Assembly: GCA_964006375.1 (NCBI GenBank)
Contig: OZ023267.1
Span: forward strand, 14,294,846 to 14,358,845
DNA length: 64,000 nucleotides
Source: Tillus elongatus
Taxonomy: Eukaryota > Arthropoda > Insecta > Coleoptera > Cleridae
Direction: 5' to 3'
Positions 34,195 through 46,655 of the stretch are shown here, in pieces. Each line of letters begins with the position of its first letter. Position 1 is the stretch's first letter. The translations under genes were made by a program, and so were the position numbers. The notes under the pieces are model-generated. The model did no database searches. It worked only from the letters and a program-made list of their open reading frames with translations, and was not told the origin of the DNA.

Positions 34195-36545
34195 TCATAA
34201 AAGGTTGCCCCCAAATACCCACACACTTCGGCAGTGCGGGTCGACCCGACGTGCTCGACATAGTAATCATGTCGAACACCACCCTTCTCCATGAAATAAC
34301 AACCCTAAACTACCTCTCGTCGGACCATAACCCAGTCATATTGCAGCTCGGCGGTGTCAATGACGAACCCGCCCTCCCAAGGAAAAAGGTACTGTGGCCA
34401 GTTTTCACATATCACCTTAAAAACACCCTTGGCAATATTCCGGTTATCCGCAGCATCCCTGAACTCGAGGATGCAGTGGATAATCTACTGTCCATAATTC
34501 AATATTCTATCGAACATGCATCAAGGACGTACCCCGCCCCGAGCAATCTGCCGCCATTTCCGTCCAGAAATGATACTCGAAAAAAACCGCGTGCGTAGAC
34601 TAGCTCAATGCACCGGAAACCTCACCGACAAAAGAGACGCAAACAGATTCATCAAACAAATACGATCCGCCCTACAAGAACTCCGCAACAATTGTTGGCA
34701 GGAGCGCCTGCAAACCCTGTCTACCCAAGACAATTCCATCTGGCAAATGGCAAAAGCCCTTCGCACCCAAAAACTTCCGATATCCCCACTTCACGGCCGT
34801 AACGGTGTCGTATACACGGATGCGGAGAAACCTACTGCATTCGCAGATCATCTGGAGTTGCAATTCAGCCCGAATTATAACAACGTTGATCTGTCGCACG
34901 TGGCAAGAACGCACCGCTATGTCAGGAGTGCGCTTCGCGCCACCCCAGGCACAACTATCGAGCCCGCAACTTTCGAAGAAGTTTCCCAAATAATCAAATA
35001 ATTTAAAAAATAGGAAAGCTCCGTGATACGATGGAATTTCCAAGGTAGCCCTGAAAAACCTCCCCCGCAAAGCCGGGGTATTCCTAGTTACGATTATGAA
35101 TGCCATACTGTGATTTCAACATTTTCCTTCCATGTGGAAACTTGCCGATATTATCAACATCCCAAAACCCAACAAAGATCCTCTGTTCGATCAGAACTAC
35201 AGACCCATTAGCCTACTACCAGTCATCGGCAAATTCGCAGAAAAACTGATTCACAAAACGCTAGCTTCATTCACCTCTGAAAATCATATTCTCCCTGACG
35301 AGCAATTTGGATTCAGACACCAGCACTCCACCACAGACCAAGTCCTTCGTGTGGTGGAAAACATCACCGAAGAATTTAATAGAAACAAGTCAACTGGTGC
35401 AATATTTCTTGACATTTCTCAAGCCTTCAATAGGGTTTAGCATGCGGGCCTCCTAAATAAACTTCGATCATCGTCTCCCTCTGATTCTACTAATCAGGTC
35501 ATACCTGGAACAGAGGAAGTACCAGGTCAAACATCTGGGAGCCAGATCTAGACAATACTCAGCCACGACTGGTCTCCCGCAAGGTTCTGCTATCTCCCCT
35601 CTGCTGTACAATATATTTGTCACAGACATTCCGACAGCGCCCCTAAACGTGACATACGCACTGTACGCAGACGACACTACCATCCTCAGCAGCTCCACAC
35701 AGCCAAGTATAATAACCTAACGACTTCAGATCGCCGTAATCGAGCTGCAAGACTGGTATAGGAAATCCCTTCTAGCCATAAACCCCGATAAATGTTCAGC
35801 AATCCTATTTTCCAAGAGGAGACACACTCCTTACGAACACGTATCATTAGACAACCGTCTAATTCCCAGGCAAGATTCCGCCAAATACCTCGGGGTTTTC
35901 CTCGACAAACACTTAACATGGCGCCACCATGTCCAACACGCCTGACGAAAAGCCTCGATGTTCATCTCGAAGCTGTTCCCACTTCTAAATAGAAATTCCA
36001 AATTGTCCATAAACAATAAATTGCTCATGTACAAAGTCATCATCCGGCCAACCTTGTCCTATGCATCACCTGCATGGGCCAACGCGGCCGCAATACACAT
36101 CAAGGCCCTTCAAATCATCCAGAATAAAATTCTGAGAATGGTTGCCGGACACTCTGATCTAGAAATGCCTTCGATACTTGAGTTTATAACTCAACTATCC
36201 ACAACTCAGTTCGCAAAGGCCGCTTCTCACCCAAATGCTCTTCTCCGTAGTGCCATCGCCTACGATGAGCAACTTCCACATAAGCATAAGCGTCCAAAGC
36301 TTATACTTACCCGCTAACGCCTCGCGGCAAAAACAGAATGGAAACATTCAAACCCAAACGTCATTGTGTAAAATCTTTCCAACGAAGGTATGGACTAAGG
36401 TCCGGTACTCCTAGGGAGAGAGTTTTAGTGATTACAGTCTCACAGTACCTCGATATCCCACGGCACTACAGTGTCGTGAATGGGGTCTGCATGAGCATTT
36501 CTCCCTCCTGTATCCAAAAAAAAGGTTGCCTAATTATAGTTTAAC
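34195..36545 (+). mobile_element. Jockey-clade LINE, 5'-truncated ORF2 and 3' UTR
   Basis: The endonuclease C-terminus ends LSSDHNPVILQLGG. RT carries NYRPISLLPVIGKFAEKL, EQFGFRHQHSTTDQV and IFLDISQAFNRV, followed by a TAG where W or V-W is expected. Next are GLPQGSAISPLLYNIF near 35573 and ALYADDTTIL near 35660. The post-RT part has KYLGVFLDKHLTWRHHV, LLMYKVIIRPTLSYASPAW and a C-terminal stretch ending LILTR at 36317. The 3' UTR contains CCTCGCGGC, AACAGAATGGAAACATTCA and GTCCGGTACTCC, shared with the gag fragment at 43350-44745. G+C is higher than in surrounding DNA. At least four frameshifts or stops make it inactive. Confidence 0.9.
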
Positions 36546-36896
36546 GAAGCCATGCATCCAAAAATGAGCCTCACCACTGAAGATGATGATTTCTTCCCAA
36601 AATCGTCATCTGCTTACAGATGCTCCAATGCCCAATCTGAAAACATACGACTAATGACGCAAGCTGTAATATTACCACGGAAATATTACTGATAATATCG
36701 CCAATATTCCATTAAGTGAAAAAAGGAGGAGGTAGGCAACACAGACGGGGCAAATGAAAACACCACCTTGGTCTTGGATCATGAGGGTTTCAGAAAAGAT
36801 GACGAGTGCGTGGAAGAGGTTGAGATGCCTTTGTCTTCATTAATTTTAACTCCAACAATATAGTAGTCTTTCACTTATTTTTATTAATCGTATCCT
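36546..36896. other. No recognisable feature
   Basis: It follows the Jockey 3' UTR. There are short purine-rich words but no coding pattern or repeat match. Confidence 0.45.
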
Positions 36897-36897
36897 T

Positions 36898-36985
36898 CTT
36901 TTAGTAAATTTCCATTAAGAAAATTCACTAATAGAGGTATCGATGGTCAGACTTTCGCAAAATTTCTTCAAATGAGGCCGAATTA
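36898..36985 (+). repeat. TAC left-arm fragment
   Basis: TTTAGTAAATTTCCATTAAG and AAAATTCACTAATAGAGGTA with TCGATGGTCAGAC define the left arm. It breaks at ATGAGGCCGAATTATGGC and is followed at once by the 830-bp repeat at 36990. Confidence 0.75.
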
Positions 36986-36989
36986 TGGC

Positions 36990-37815
36990 TTATATACAAC
37001 TTAAAAGAACATAGATAAACGTGGTTGTGTACCAATTTTCAAGTCTTTTGATCAAAGAAAAATAAAGTTATTCGAAATTAATAAAGTATGTATAGTCGAA
37101 ATTGCTTGATTGCGGCCACATGAGCCATTCGCACATTTTCAAAGCATTTACCTGTCGTTCTCCTCAATATTGATACTGTTAAATTCAAAACAAAACCACA
37201 ACTTTATTATCGTCAGTTCATAATAAAATAATCCTAACATCGCTTCAAATTCTGTAATGCAATCTACAATTCTGGACAGACAGATGACGTTACCTGTACT
37301 GCTATGCTATTTAAATAAATCGTAGATAAAAATTCATACGATGGAAATTACACCCATTGCAGGGTGGCAAGATGTAGCTTTTTCTTACCGGAGTTGCCAG
37401 ATCCTCAGATATTTCATGTAGTTAAATCTTTCATGCAAAAACATCTCAAATTTTCATAACTTCTGATAATAAAGAAAACATTTTATAACATTTAATTTTA
37501 TCAGTTAGTTAAAAAATACCGAAATCCATAGCTGTATCTAATACCTGCAAATTTCGAATTACCCATTGCTCATTATTTTTAATTTATCCCTCCAATCCTA
37601 ATTTACTCTATCTAACAACGTTGTTAGACTGCGTTCCTGCTGGAGCTTCGGTGGCATTTGCCATTCTTGTGGTAATGTCATTTATTGTTAATTGTCAATA
37701 TCAAATTGTAAATTTAGCCTCGAATTTAGGTTTTAGACATGATACAATTACTAGAGAGTTATGATAATGCGGCTACCTATTTTTGAACTGTCACGCGCAT
37801 GCGACATGGGGTCAG
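36990..37815 (+). repeat. 830-bp dispersed repeat, copy 1
   Basis: It runs from ACATAGATAAACGTGGTTGT through TTGCCAGATC, TTTTATCAGTTAGTTAAAAA, TCTAACAACGTTGTTAGACT and AATTGTCAATATCAAATTG to GTCACGCGCATGCGACATGG. Copy 2 is at 60323-61010 in reverse complement, about 80-85 percent similar by eye. Copy 1 has about 130 extra bases near 37080-37210. It is non-coding. The GCGCATGCG word resembles an NRF-1 site. Both copies have TAC arms immediately beside the same end. Confidence 0.8.
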
Positions 37816-38187
37816 GTCAGTCGCAATATAATAATATTATGCTAATGCTGCGGTAGAGTGAGTTTGACGTTTCATCACATCTCAATTATTAATTTTTGTG
37901 TGCATGCAGTTAGATGTATTTTTTTATGATCAGAAGACTATTGTGACATGATGATGAAATCAATTTTATGACTGATAAAGCGCTCTAAATAACATCTCTC
38001 TACTTTTCAAGTTTGTGTTGCCACAATGTTAGTTACCTCCCTTAATTAAACTTATCTTGTGTTCATATATGCAATAGAAAAATAAAAAATAAATGAAAAT
38101 GCAAGTGAGCCGATTTAATTTAGTGTCGTATTCTATATTATCTGAAAAAGACATTATAGGCGACAAAGTGGAATGTAATTTTGGTAA
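37816..38187. other. No recognisable feature
   Basis: AT-rich sequence. No coding pattern, and no match to the rest of the window. Confidence 0.45.
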
Positions 38188-38700
38188 ATTTGCAGTTTAC
38201 TGCACGGAGGGTTTTAATAAAAAAAATATTCAGAAACATGCTTAGAACTCCATTGGATGCACAAGCCACAAGACAAATTTGTTGCGAACAACCCCCAAGA
38301 AAGCTAAGCGACCAAGAATGAATATGGGGTGCTGGGCGGGGAGGAAATTTGAGCGGAACATGCTAAAAAACTACTTGGTTGGACTTTGAAAAGATGCGTT
38401 TTTCACATTTTGCAACAATACGTCCTTTAAACCCTGTCTGCCCCGCATAACACCCATATTCGCCCAAGGTCCCGTAACTTTCTTGGAGGTTGCTGTAAAG
38501 GTTTCCTTGTGCTTTATGCTTTAAAGGTGGTTGTAAGCATGCACAAGGGGAAGAAGAACTCCCCATGTTTTTGAGTGAGAGGGCAGAAGCCGTCTTCGTC
38601 CTGGGGGTTCTTCTTCCCCTTCTGCATGCATACAATCACCCTCAAGGCATGAATCACAGGATTTTTTTATGTTCAACTTTCTAGTGTACTTTTTGTTGAG
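38188..38700. mobile_element. Hairpin element, copy 2, inverted
   Basis: It starts AAATTTGCAGTTTACTGCAC, the element's terminal word, and continues through CAGAAACATGCTTAGAACTC and GGGTTTAAA-type blocks that are the reverse complement of 27586-27660. The hairpin at about 38515-38650 has arms GGTTGTAAGCATGCACAAGG / CTTCTGCATGCATACAATC, less perfect than in copy 1. Arm sequences have drifted between copies while pairing is kept. Confidence 0.7.
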
Positions 38701-38834
38701 TATATTTCCTGTTTATCAACTGCTTTGTTTGAGTTTTGTATCCAACTTACTGCGTAAATATTCACGTTAGAAATCTTCTTTTTGCTTACCCCCCTTTACC
38801 TTATTTTTTACATGTTCCTAATTAAATAAAGTAA

Positions 38835-39575
38835 AATAGGGGGGGGGGTCTTTCATATGAAAAAAATCAATTTGAGCATTCCTTGTTCAGATACAGCCCT
38901 TGAAGAGGGCGTCAAAAGAGCCGTTTTCATTTATTTTTTTCCAAAAAGACGTCACTTCTGCTCTTGTATAAACCATTTTAACGAATTCGCTCAACAAAGC
39001 CTTTACACATACTGTCACTCAAAAAATAAACATATTATGTAGAAAACAAAAACAATTTAGTTGTCATAATAAAATGTCAACATGACAGACGCCTAATAGA
39101 TACAATCAAATTTGAATAGCATGCCATTTTATGCGAATCATACCATGGGCTTGATAATAAAAAAAATATTCTCAGAAACAATTGACTTTACGGAAAAATT
39201 ACGAGAGGGGTTTTTTGTTGAAAATAAATCAAGTTATCCAAAACGAACTTTTTATTGAACAATGTGGATCAGGGAAAAAGTTTCATGAGGAACAAATTTT
39301 AGGGGTGTCTTTTTCTACCCCTTGCAACCATAGGGGAACATTACGGAAATAGTCAATGAGTCCCCTCTCTGCTGCAGAGAAAGTCCGCTCGTATTCATTT
39401 TCGTAACTTTCATCGTTTTTGAAAAAAAAAATGAAAACGGCTTTTTTGACGCCCTCTTCAAGTGGCTGTATCTGAACAAGGGATGCTCAAATTGAATTTT
39501 TTCATATGAAAGACCCCCTCTATTTTTCGACAAGGAATCACCCTTTGAGTAGTTTCGCACTTATTTATTTACACC

Positions 39576-39580
<5 letters not shown>
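38835..39580. mobile_element. Element with ~110-bp inverted repeats
   Basis: GGGGGGTCTTTCATATGAAA, TTTGAGCATTCCTTGTTCAG, ATACAGCCCTTGAAGAGGGC and GTCAAAAGAGCCGTTTTCAT at 38845-38932 are mirrored at about 39420-39525. The right side continues to GCACTTATTTATTTACACCC plus TGTATA, a mariner-like end. The left side lacks a matching outer end. The 480-bp interior is non-coding. Confidence 0.7.

Positions 39581-39648
<68 letters not shown>
39579..39648. repeat. (TA)n tract
   Basis: About 35 TA units directly follow the CACCCTGTA end of the preceding element. No TAC arm is recognised on either side, so this tract grew at a TA target site or belongs to another family. Confidence 0.8.
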
Positions 39649-39651
<3 letters not shown>

Positions 39652-40332
39652 TATAAAACGTTTCGGTTTAGTGCAATAAATCCAATTTCTCACTTTCAAT
39701 TTTCGATCTGAGAAATCTGGCCACTATAATACATTGCTTCCCCTATTTGGAAACCCACTGCACGCCCCTGGTAATAACTTTATCAGTAATCAATCGTTAT
39801 TAATAAAGCAATTTTTTATGTTTGATCAGTGCAAATGGAAGTATTTGTTAATGAACTTTGCATTGTGTAAAAAGTTACAACCACGTTGTTTTCTACATCA
39901 ATTATTGAACGACTCTATTTATGTAGATGGCCAACCCACATCGTCGGGGTTACTTTCAATATCAAGGTGAAGGTATTCCGATATAGAATATAAAATTATG
40001 TATTGTTATTATTGTTTAGGCGTGCTTTAAGTTTACACAACAACAAATTATTATGTTATTAAGTTAGTTAATTTAATTTTTTGTAAAAAAAAAAATGAAA
40101 ATGTATGCCATGAATGCTTTATTATCGTAAACTAATTATAGAATCGGATTAAGTAGATTTATTTTTAGAGCTTTACTTGACAATTAATAACAGAACGAAA
40201 AATCCTAAAGTAACAAGTGTGTTATGGTAACGAATATATACTAAATAAGTTAGAGGTTTTTTTTTTTTGCAAATACAAGCTTTTATTATAAAGGGGCACT
40301 AAAACGGAAAAAACACAGCCATATGGAATTTA
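39649..40332. other. No recognisable feature
   Basis: AT-rich, with a 78-codon frame at 39734-39970 that shows no known motif and is likely chance. Confidence 0.4.
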
Positions 40333-40626
40333 TGAAAGCGCCTACTATATTTTACTCGTCAAAACCCTTCATTTGACATTCATATCAAGGAGGTTGTTGA
40401 GAAAATAATATTCCGTAGTCTTACATCGGTCGCCATTTTTTTTATTTATGAAAGCTCCACCTACCCACTGTATTCTACTCGTGAAGTCCTTCCTTGCGAT
40501 ACACATGTCAAAAATATGTTCCGCCATTTTGCATCAACCACCATATTGAAATCACGAAAGCGCCACGTACGCTATCGTATTTTACTCGAGAACCCCTTTC
40601 ATTTGATACCCATATTAAAGAAGTTG

Positions 40627-40714
<88 letters not shown>
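40333..40714. repeat. Three diverged ~110-bp tandem units, then (TA)n
   Basis: Units start near 40333, 40448 and 40555. Each has GAAAGC-CCA, CTACTATATTTTACTCG-like text, TTTCATTTGATA-CCATAT and AAGAAGTTG. Two of them carry CGCCATTTT words. The third unit stops at GTTGCTGA, where the (TA)n tract 40630-40714 begins. Confidence 0.65.
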
Positions 40715-40717
<3 letters not shown>

Positions 40718-40720
<3 letters not shown>

Positions 40721-40912
40721 CAATTGGCCGTTTTGCTACATGTTGAGGAAAATCCGTAGTATGCGTGATATTAGCAAAAATTCCAATATTTTCCAATCAT
40801 GTGTCAGTAGAATATTAGGCCAGCATCGCTACAATCCATACCAGATACAACTTCACCAAGGATTGCAGGATGACGTTTTTATTAACAGAGTTTCATTGTC
40901 TCACTTTTGACA
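40718..40912 (+). pseudogene. mariner/IS630-like transposase, HTH-end fragment
   Basis: The frame reads CVSRILGQHRYNPYQIQLHQ, then GLQDDVFINRVSLSHF. It matches the end of the second helix-turn-helix and linker of an insect mariner-related family (ILR-HKYHPYH--LHQ-L---DF-NRV-FC-W). It stops at once. The fragment at 19100-19330 could come from the same family. Confidence 0.5.
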
Positions 40913-41000
40913 ATAGAAGACATAAACTAAGTTATTACTCTTTAAATATAAATAGTTTTTTTTTGTAATAACTTGTTTTGGCCTCGAGCAAAACTCTTTC

Positions 41001-42275
41001 AGTAATTGTTCTCAAAAAATGCGCACCAGAACTTGCTCCTGTCCTGACTCGTCTGTTTCAGATAGCTTACAATAGAGGCATATTCCCTAGTAACTGGAAA
41101 ACTGCTCGACCCCAAGAAAGGATTCAAAATGCTTCCTAGCAACTACTTCGACTTATGATCTTCCACTAAAACTCTGTACCTGGACAGCAAATTTCCTCTC
41201 CAACTGGATCATTTCTGTTGTCGTGGATGGCCATTCCTCTAAACTATATCAAATTAATGCTGGAGTCCTTCAAGGTTCAGCTTTAGCCCCTACTTTGTTT
41301 CTTCTCCACATCAATGACCTCGTCTCTAGCACATCCAACCCAATTCACAGTTACGCGGGCGACAGCACCCTCCACTTAAATATATAATATTCTAAGCCTG
41401 TCTCTTTAGCCCAATTAGATGAGGATCGCAGACTCATAGAGTGTTCTGTCTCTGTGGATTTCCAAAAAATATTCTACTGGGGAAGTAGAAATCTTGTACA
41501 ATTCAACTCCACCAAATCTCAGTCTTGCCTTCTATCTCATAAAAGATACACCAGCCCTAGACCCATCACAATGAACAACCAAGTTATTAAAAGTAATGAG
41601 TCCTTTTCAGTTGTTGGCATTTCTGTGGATCGAAATCTCAATTGGCACCAATATGTCACATCAATTGCAGAAGCGGCTGCTAAGAAATTAGATTTCCTCT
41701 TCCGGGCTCGCAAATACTTTTCACCAACTAATCTCTATACATTATATATTTCACAAATAAGGCCAAATCTCGAATACGGCTCCCACATCTGGGGTGCCGC
41801 TACCGCTTCTACGCTCGCTAACCTGGACTCCATTCAGAAGAGAGCTACACGTCTCATCGGTGACGCTACCCTTACCCAAAGGCTGCCATCCCTTGCCCAC
41901 CGACGTGCCGTTGGTGACCTCTCTCTCTCTTTTACAGATATCTGCACGGGCACTGCCCGGAGGAGCTTTCTTCCATAGTTGCTCCACCTGCTGCCCCCAA
42001 CAGATCTACCAGGGGAATAGAGCGAATGAACCCTTTTACTGTCCAGGTCACCAGACATAGAACATCTTGTTATGCCCGCTCTTTTGTCCCGAGGACTTCC
42101 AACTTGTGGATTGCCTTGCCGGCACATGTTTTTCCTTCTCCTCCGAACCTCCAAACCTTCAAGTCCAGAATTAAAAAGTTGCCTCTTTTATCCTTGTCGA
42201 CACCCACGCTGCGATAGTAATTAGGCTGTGAGTCCTCGTGGTGTGTTGTTGAAATGAAATGAAAAATAAAAAAAT
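41001..42275 (+). pseudogene. CR1/L2-like LINE, copy D, 3' half
   Basis: It starts inside IVLKKCAPELAPVLTRLFQI. After NWKTAR and PSNY about 360 bases of RT are deleted (joined to AYDLP-LKLCTWTANFLSN). It then continues through GVLQGSALAPTLFLLHINDL, SYAGDSTLH (YADD changed to YAGD), WHQYVTSIAEAAAKKLDF and SFVPRTSNLWIALPAHVF to the 3' UTR and tail GAAATGAAATGAAAAATAAA at 42250-42270. The (CT)6 tract at 41920 shifts the frame. The active-site change and deletion exclude activity. Confidence 0.9.
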
Positions 42276-42279
42276 TCGT

Positions 42280-42510
42280 CAGTACCTTTTGGACAAAGTT
42301 TCGGCAAACAGTAGTAATGCATCTTAAGGACCTTCCGGGATATCTTGTTTGGAGTTTTAACAAATAGTCCGAGCGATTTGGTGAACACGTATATGTAATG
42401 GTGGGTCTTGTGCTTCTGCGAAAACAATTTGGGTGTTGACTGCATCGCACCAATACATATTCTTAATGTCTTTAACTGCACTCGTTCTGACTTTGAAGCT
42501 GAACCGTATA
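42280..42510 (-). pseudogene. LINE post-RT fragment
   Basis: The minus-strand text RICIGAMQSTPK, then in another frame EAQDPPLHIRVHQIAR, parallels GAMRTTP---L--EA--PPL-IRR-- in the region after the RT domain of Jockey/R1-type LINEs. It is short, frameshifted and unrelated to copy D beside it. Confidence 0.45.
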
Positions 42511-42551
42511 CAATGTAGCGTTAATCTAATATAAAAAGAATATATAAAATA

Positions 42552-42655
<104 letters not shown>

Positions 42656-42829
42656 CCGGAGAAAACTCGCCGAGAATAAATCAGTTGAAAGCAGACACAG
42701 CGAATCAGACCCAGAACTACTGGAAAAGGAACAACCAAGACTGCAAATGGCCATTGACATCAAGTTTAAAGAGTATAACAATTGCGAAACTGATTTAGAG
42801 AAAGAAGAATACCTCAATTGTAATTAACT
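42656..42829 (+). other. Highly charged open frame, unrecognised
   Basis: A frame of about 57 codons reads [33 protein letters not shown] and [20 protein letters not shown] before TAA. Composition is strongly Glu/Lys/Ser rich, unlike translations of the surrounding AT-rich DNA. That suggests real coding descent. It has no Met start and no known domain, so it could be a transposon ORF1 fragment or an exon. Confidence 0.3.
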
Positions 42830-43340
42830 CTAAAGTAAGGGTAAATGAAGAGAAGGGTGGATAACGTGTCAGGGGGTGTGGAAAACGGACACATGATGAT
42901 GCACATGCGTTGATTAAAACTGATGAATTTATATGCAATTTGTGCATTGAGTAAATAGTGGTCCCATTTACCCCAAACATTAGGGTATATAGTTCCACAA
43001 ACAATTTTTTAAATTTAGGTGAAGAGAGAATTAAAAGAGTTTTTTCGTCACTTTATGTTTTGTTTATTAAAGGAAAACAAATGTTATGTCGCCAGATGAA
43101 TCTATTGGCCTTAAATTCATGTCATTTGACAAAATTATTAAGTGAATGTCTTAAGCAGTCCTTTTTGTCCCGGCCTCCCCCAGATTTGATATTAATTTCC
43201 TTCGTATGTCCATATTCTATAATTAAGGCTAGATGTATTGTCGAGATGGCGACACGTGTAAAAAGCTTGTCTTATATCTCACTTAGTCCAATGTTCTATA
43301 TTAGTAATACTTAGCTATCAAAGAAAGTTTTTTAGATATT
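42830..43340. other. No recognisable feature
   Basis: AT-rich sequence without coding pattern or repeat match. Confidence 0.45.
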
Positions 43341-43349
43341 CCCCTAACC

Positions 43350-44745
43350 AAAAATAGATTCGAACCGCTGAACAGACCGGCAGCCACTGATATGGAGACG
43401 GATGTTCCAACCCAACCGCCTGCCCCTCGCAAGCCATCAATCCCACCTATCTTCATACACACGAAATCAAAATAGCTAGACATCTCAAAAGATTTCCAAG
43501 TCAAAAAAACTCAGATCCTTAAGGCGAAAAACCAAAAAGAATCTATTAAAATAGAACCGGTTACTCCCGACGTTTTCAGACGGGCTACAGCCTACCTGAA
43601 ATCAATAAATGTGGAATTCCACACATTCAAACTACGTGAAGTAGAACCGCTGCGCGTAGACCTGCGCGGTCTCTGCGAGTCTCTCACACCTGAGATAATC
43701 GCAAACTATCTGCAAATAATTTCCACCCCACATCACTCCACAGGATGAGACACCCTAGGACAAAAGCCCTTATGCCCTTGGTTCTGATCGAACTTCCAAA
43801 AACCGAAAAGCATATATTCGACATCGAAGAAATCTGTGATCTACAAGTAACCGTAGAATCACCTTATAAAAGAACTCCCCCTATTCAACGTCATAGATGC
43901 CAAAAGTTTGGACACACCCAATCAAATTGCCACGTGGCCCCACGCTGCGTAAGATGTGGTCAAAACCACATGAGCACAGCCTGCCCCAGATCACAATGAG
44001 CCTGTAGCCTGCTCAAATTTTAAACCGCCGGACACACGGCCAGCTACCGTGGGTGCACGGCCTTCCCAAAACCCGCCAAAATTACCCGCAAGGCCAAGCA
44101 TGCTAATTACGCAGAGGCCTTGAAACCAGTCGTGCTGAGACGGCCGACACGGACTCCCCAGTCGACTCCCCTATACGAGTTACAACTTCCAATCAGCTCC
44201 CTAAAGCACTCAAAACCGCTCCTCCCTCCCAACCACAACATGCACCCAGGCCTTCCACACCCGCCTCTTTCGACCTGAGCAGCCTCCTGTTGCTGCTTAA
44301 TAGAATCGACTTCCTCAAACTGAGGCAAGTCACTACCAAACTCCTAACAGCCATCGAGGCATCCAGTGATATAATATCCCTCATTACCTCGCTACTCCCG
44401 ATAATCCCGGAATTTCTAGCCATCTTCAAATAATGGCTAAAAAATGCTCTTCTAGGTAGGGCCACAGACTACGAAGATCACCCCTTACAGACATAAGCGT
44501 CCCTAGCTTATTCTGTCCCGGTAAAGCCCCCGCGGCTACAACAGAATGGTAACATTCGAAACGCTACGTCACGTGTTTTCTCAAACAGACGGAGGTATGG
44601 ACCCATGGTCCGGTACTCCATCGGGAGTGGAGTTTAGTGGATGCGAGTCCTACACTACCTCTTATTCCCTCACACCTTTATGGTGGTGGGTCTGAGTGTG
44701 TGCATAATTTGGCATTCTCGACTCCTGTTTAAATCAACAAAACAA
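43350..44745 (+). pseudogene. Jockey-clade LINE, gag ORF1 joined to 3' UTR
   Basis: From METDVPTQPPAPRKPSIPP (43392) the translation passes a stop and reaches VEFHTFKLREVEPLRVDLRG, the PRE_C2HC-type domain of Jockey gag proteins. After a frameshift come MRHPRTKALMPLVLIELPK, VTVESPYKRTPPIQ and two zinc knuckles ending ACPRSQ at 43999. The first knuckle has lost its first Cys (RHRCQKFGHTQSNC). The second, CVRCGQNHMSTAC, is intact. The 3' portion (44500-44745) has the same 3' UTR words as the Jockey at 34.2-36.5 kb: GCGGCTACAACAGAATGG and GGTCCGGTACTCC. ORF2 is missing between them. Confidence 0.8.
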
Positions 44746-44827
44746 AAATTTAGATGTTTGCCATTAATAAAGATGAATTCTTGCAAATAATTTAGTCCTC
44801 CATTCTGCGATTTTACGTACTGATGCC

Positions 44828-45465
<638 letters not shown>

Positions 45466-46110
45466 TGTTTAAATCATAAGTATGTGATTGCTGTTGGTTA
45501 GTCAATGCTTTTCTTATTGACTCATGAAATTCATTTGTAAGTTTCCGAGAAATGTCAATAATACTGAATTCACTGATTGTTCATCATTGGAAGCATTTAC
45601 GATTATATATAACCCTATTGTAATGTATTATCATTTATCACCTCTGTAGTATAATTATTTTTGCCTTACAACTCGCAGCGTTTTTAGTCAATTGTTGTTA
45701 TTAATAGTCAATAGTTTCTTTCCGAATACACAAACCTTCCATTGACTTCTGCTTCTGCCGCTGTTACAGTCCTTTTATTTAGAGCTAGAGTTCTAACCAC
45801 TCATACAAACAGTGTTTTTTAACCACGTGGCTGGGCGACTGACCGAATTCATTCCCAGTTGCTGTTGATTTACTCATATTCTCTTAATATGTTTGAAGAT
45901 GTGGTGTCTACTTCATTCCAAGTCACTATTAACCGACTATTTATGAAATCAAATAAGTAAATTAAATCGATTGTCATAAAATATGTAGTGTATTAAGACA
46001 AGGGAAAAAGAAATAAAACATATATAACTGTGCACATTTTGATTATATTTTAGGGTGCTTGAGAGAGGTATTGTCACAGCATAATATCTTATTAAAGTTC
46101 ATTTGTAAAT
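45466..46110. other. No recognisable feature
   Basis: AT-rich sequence without coding pattern or repeat match. Confidence 0.5.
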
Positions 46111-46111
46111 A

Positions 46112-46127
46112 GGTTTAATTTTTATAT

Positions 46128-46202
<75 letters not shown>

Positions 46203-46655
46203 AACTCAAAAAATAATTAACCGATTTCGATGAAACTTGGCAAGTGCCTGTCTTTTATTAATGGCTTGGATGAGTTCGTTATCCAGAAAAATCAGACGGG
46301 GTTTTCCGGAAAAATTTTGAGTTTTCTTTCGAAAAATTTTTTTTTTCTCCGAAAGTAACAAAGCTGTTTTAATGAAATTTACTATATATGTTGCCTCAAC
46401 CTTACTACGTACCAAAATTCAACTTTCTAAGTTTAGAGAAAATTGAGTTATTCAAATTTTAAATTTTCTTTCGAAAAAAATTTTTTTCTCCGAAAATTAC
46501 AAAGTTATTTTATTGAAATTTTGTGGATATCTTGCCTTAGGAAAAACCTTACTACGTATTGAAATTAAACTCTCTAAGTTTATAGAAAATTGAGTTATTT
46601 AAATTTGAAGCATTTAATAAAAATTCACTACCATAACGCACTTGCTGCGTCCCGA
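46112..46655 (+). mobile_element. TAC element, left-truncated TA-R copy
   Basis: Only TTTAATTTTTATATGTTTAT of the left arm remains before the TA tract 46131-46199. The right arm carries two tandem ~150-base units and a complete terminus CATAACGCACTTGCTGCGTC followed by T-rich DNA. Confidence 0.85.

Noticed and set aside
34672..35106. 144-codon minus-strand frame
   Set aside because: It is antisense to the Jockey RT region, which carries clear conserved motifs on the plus strand.
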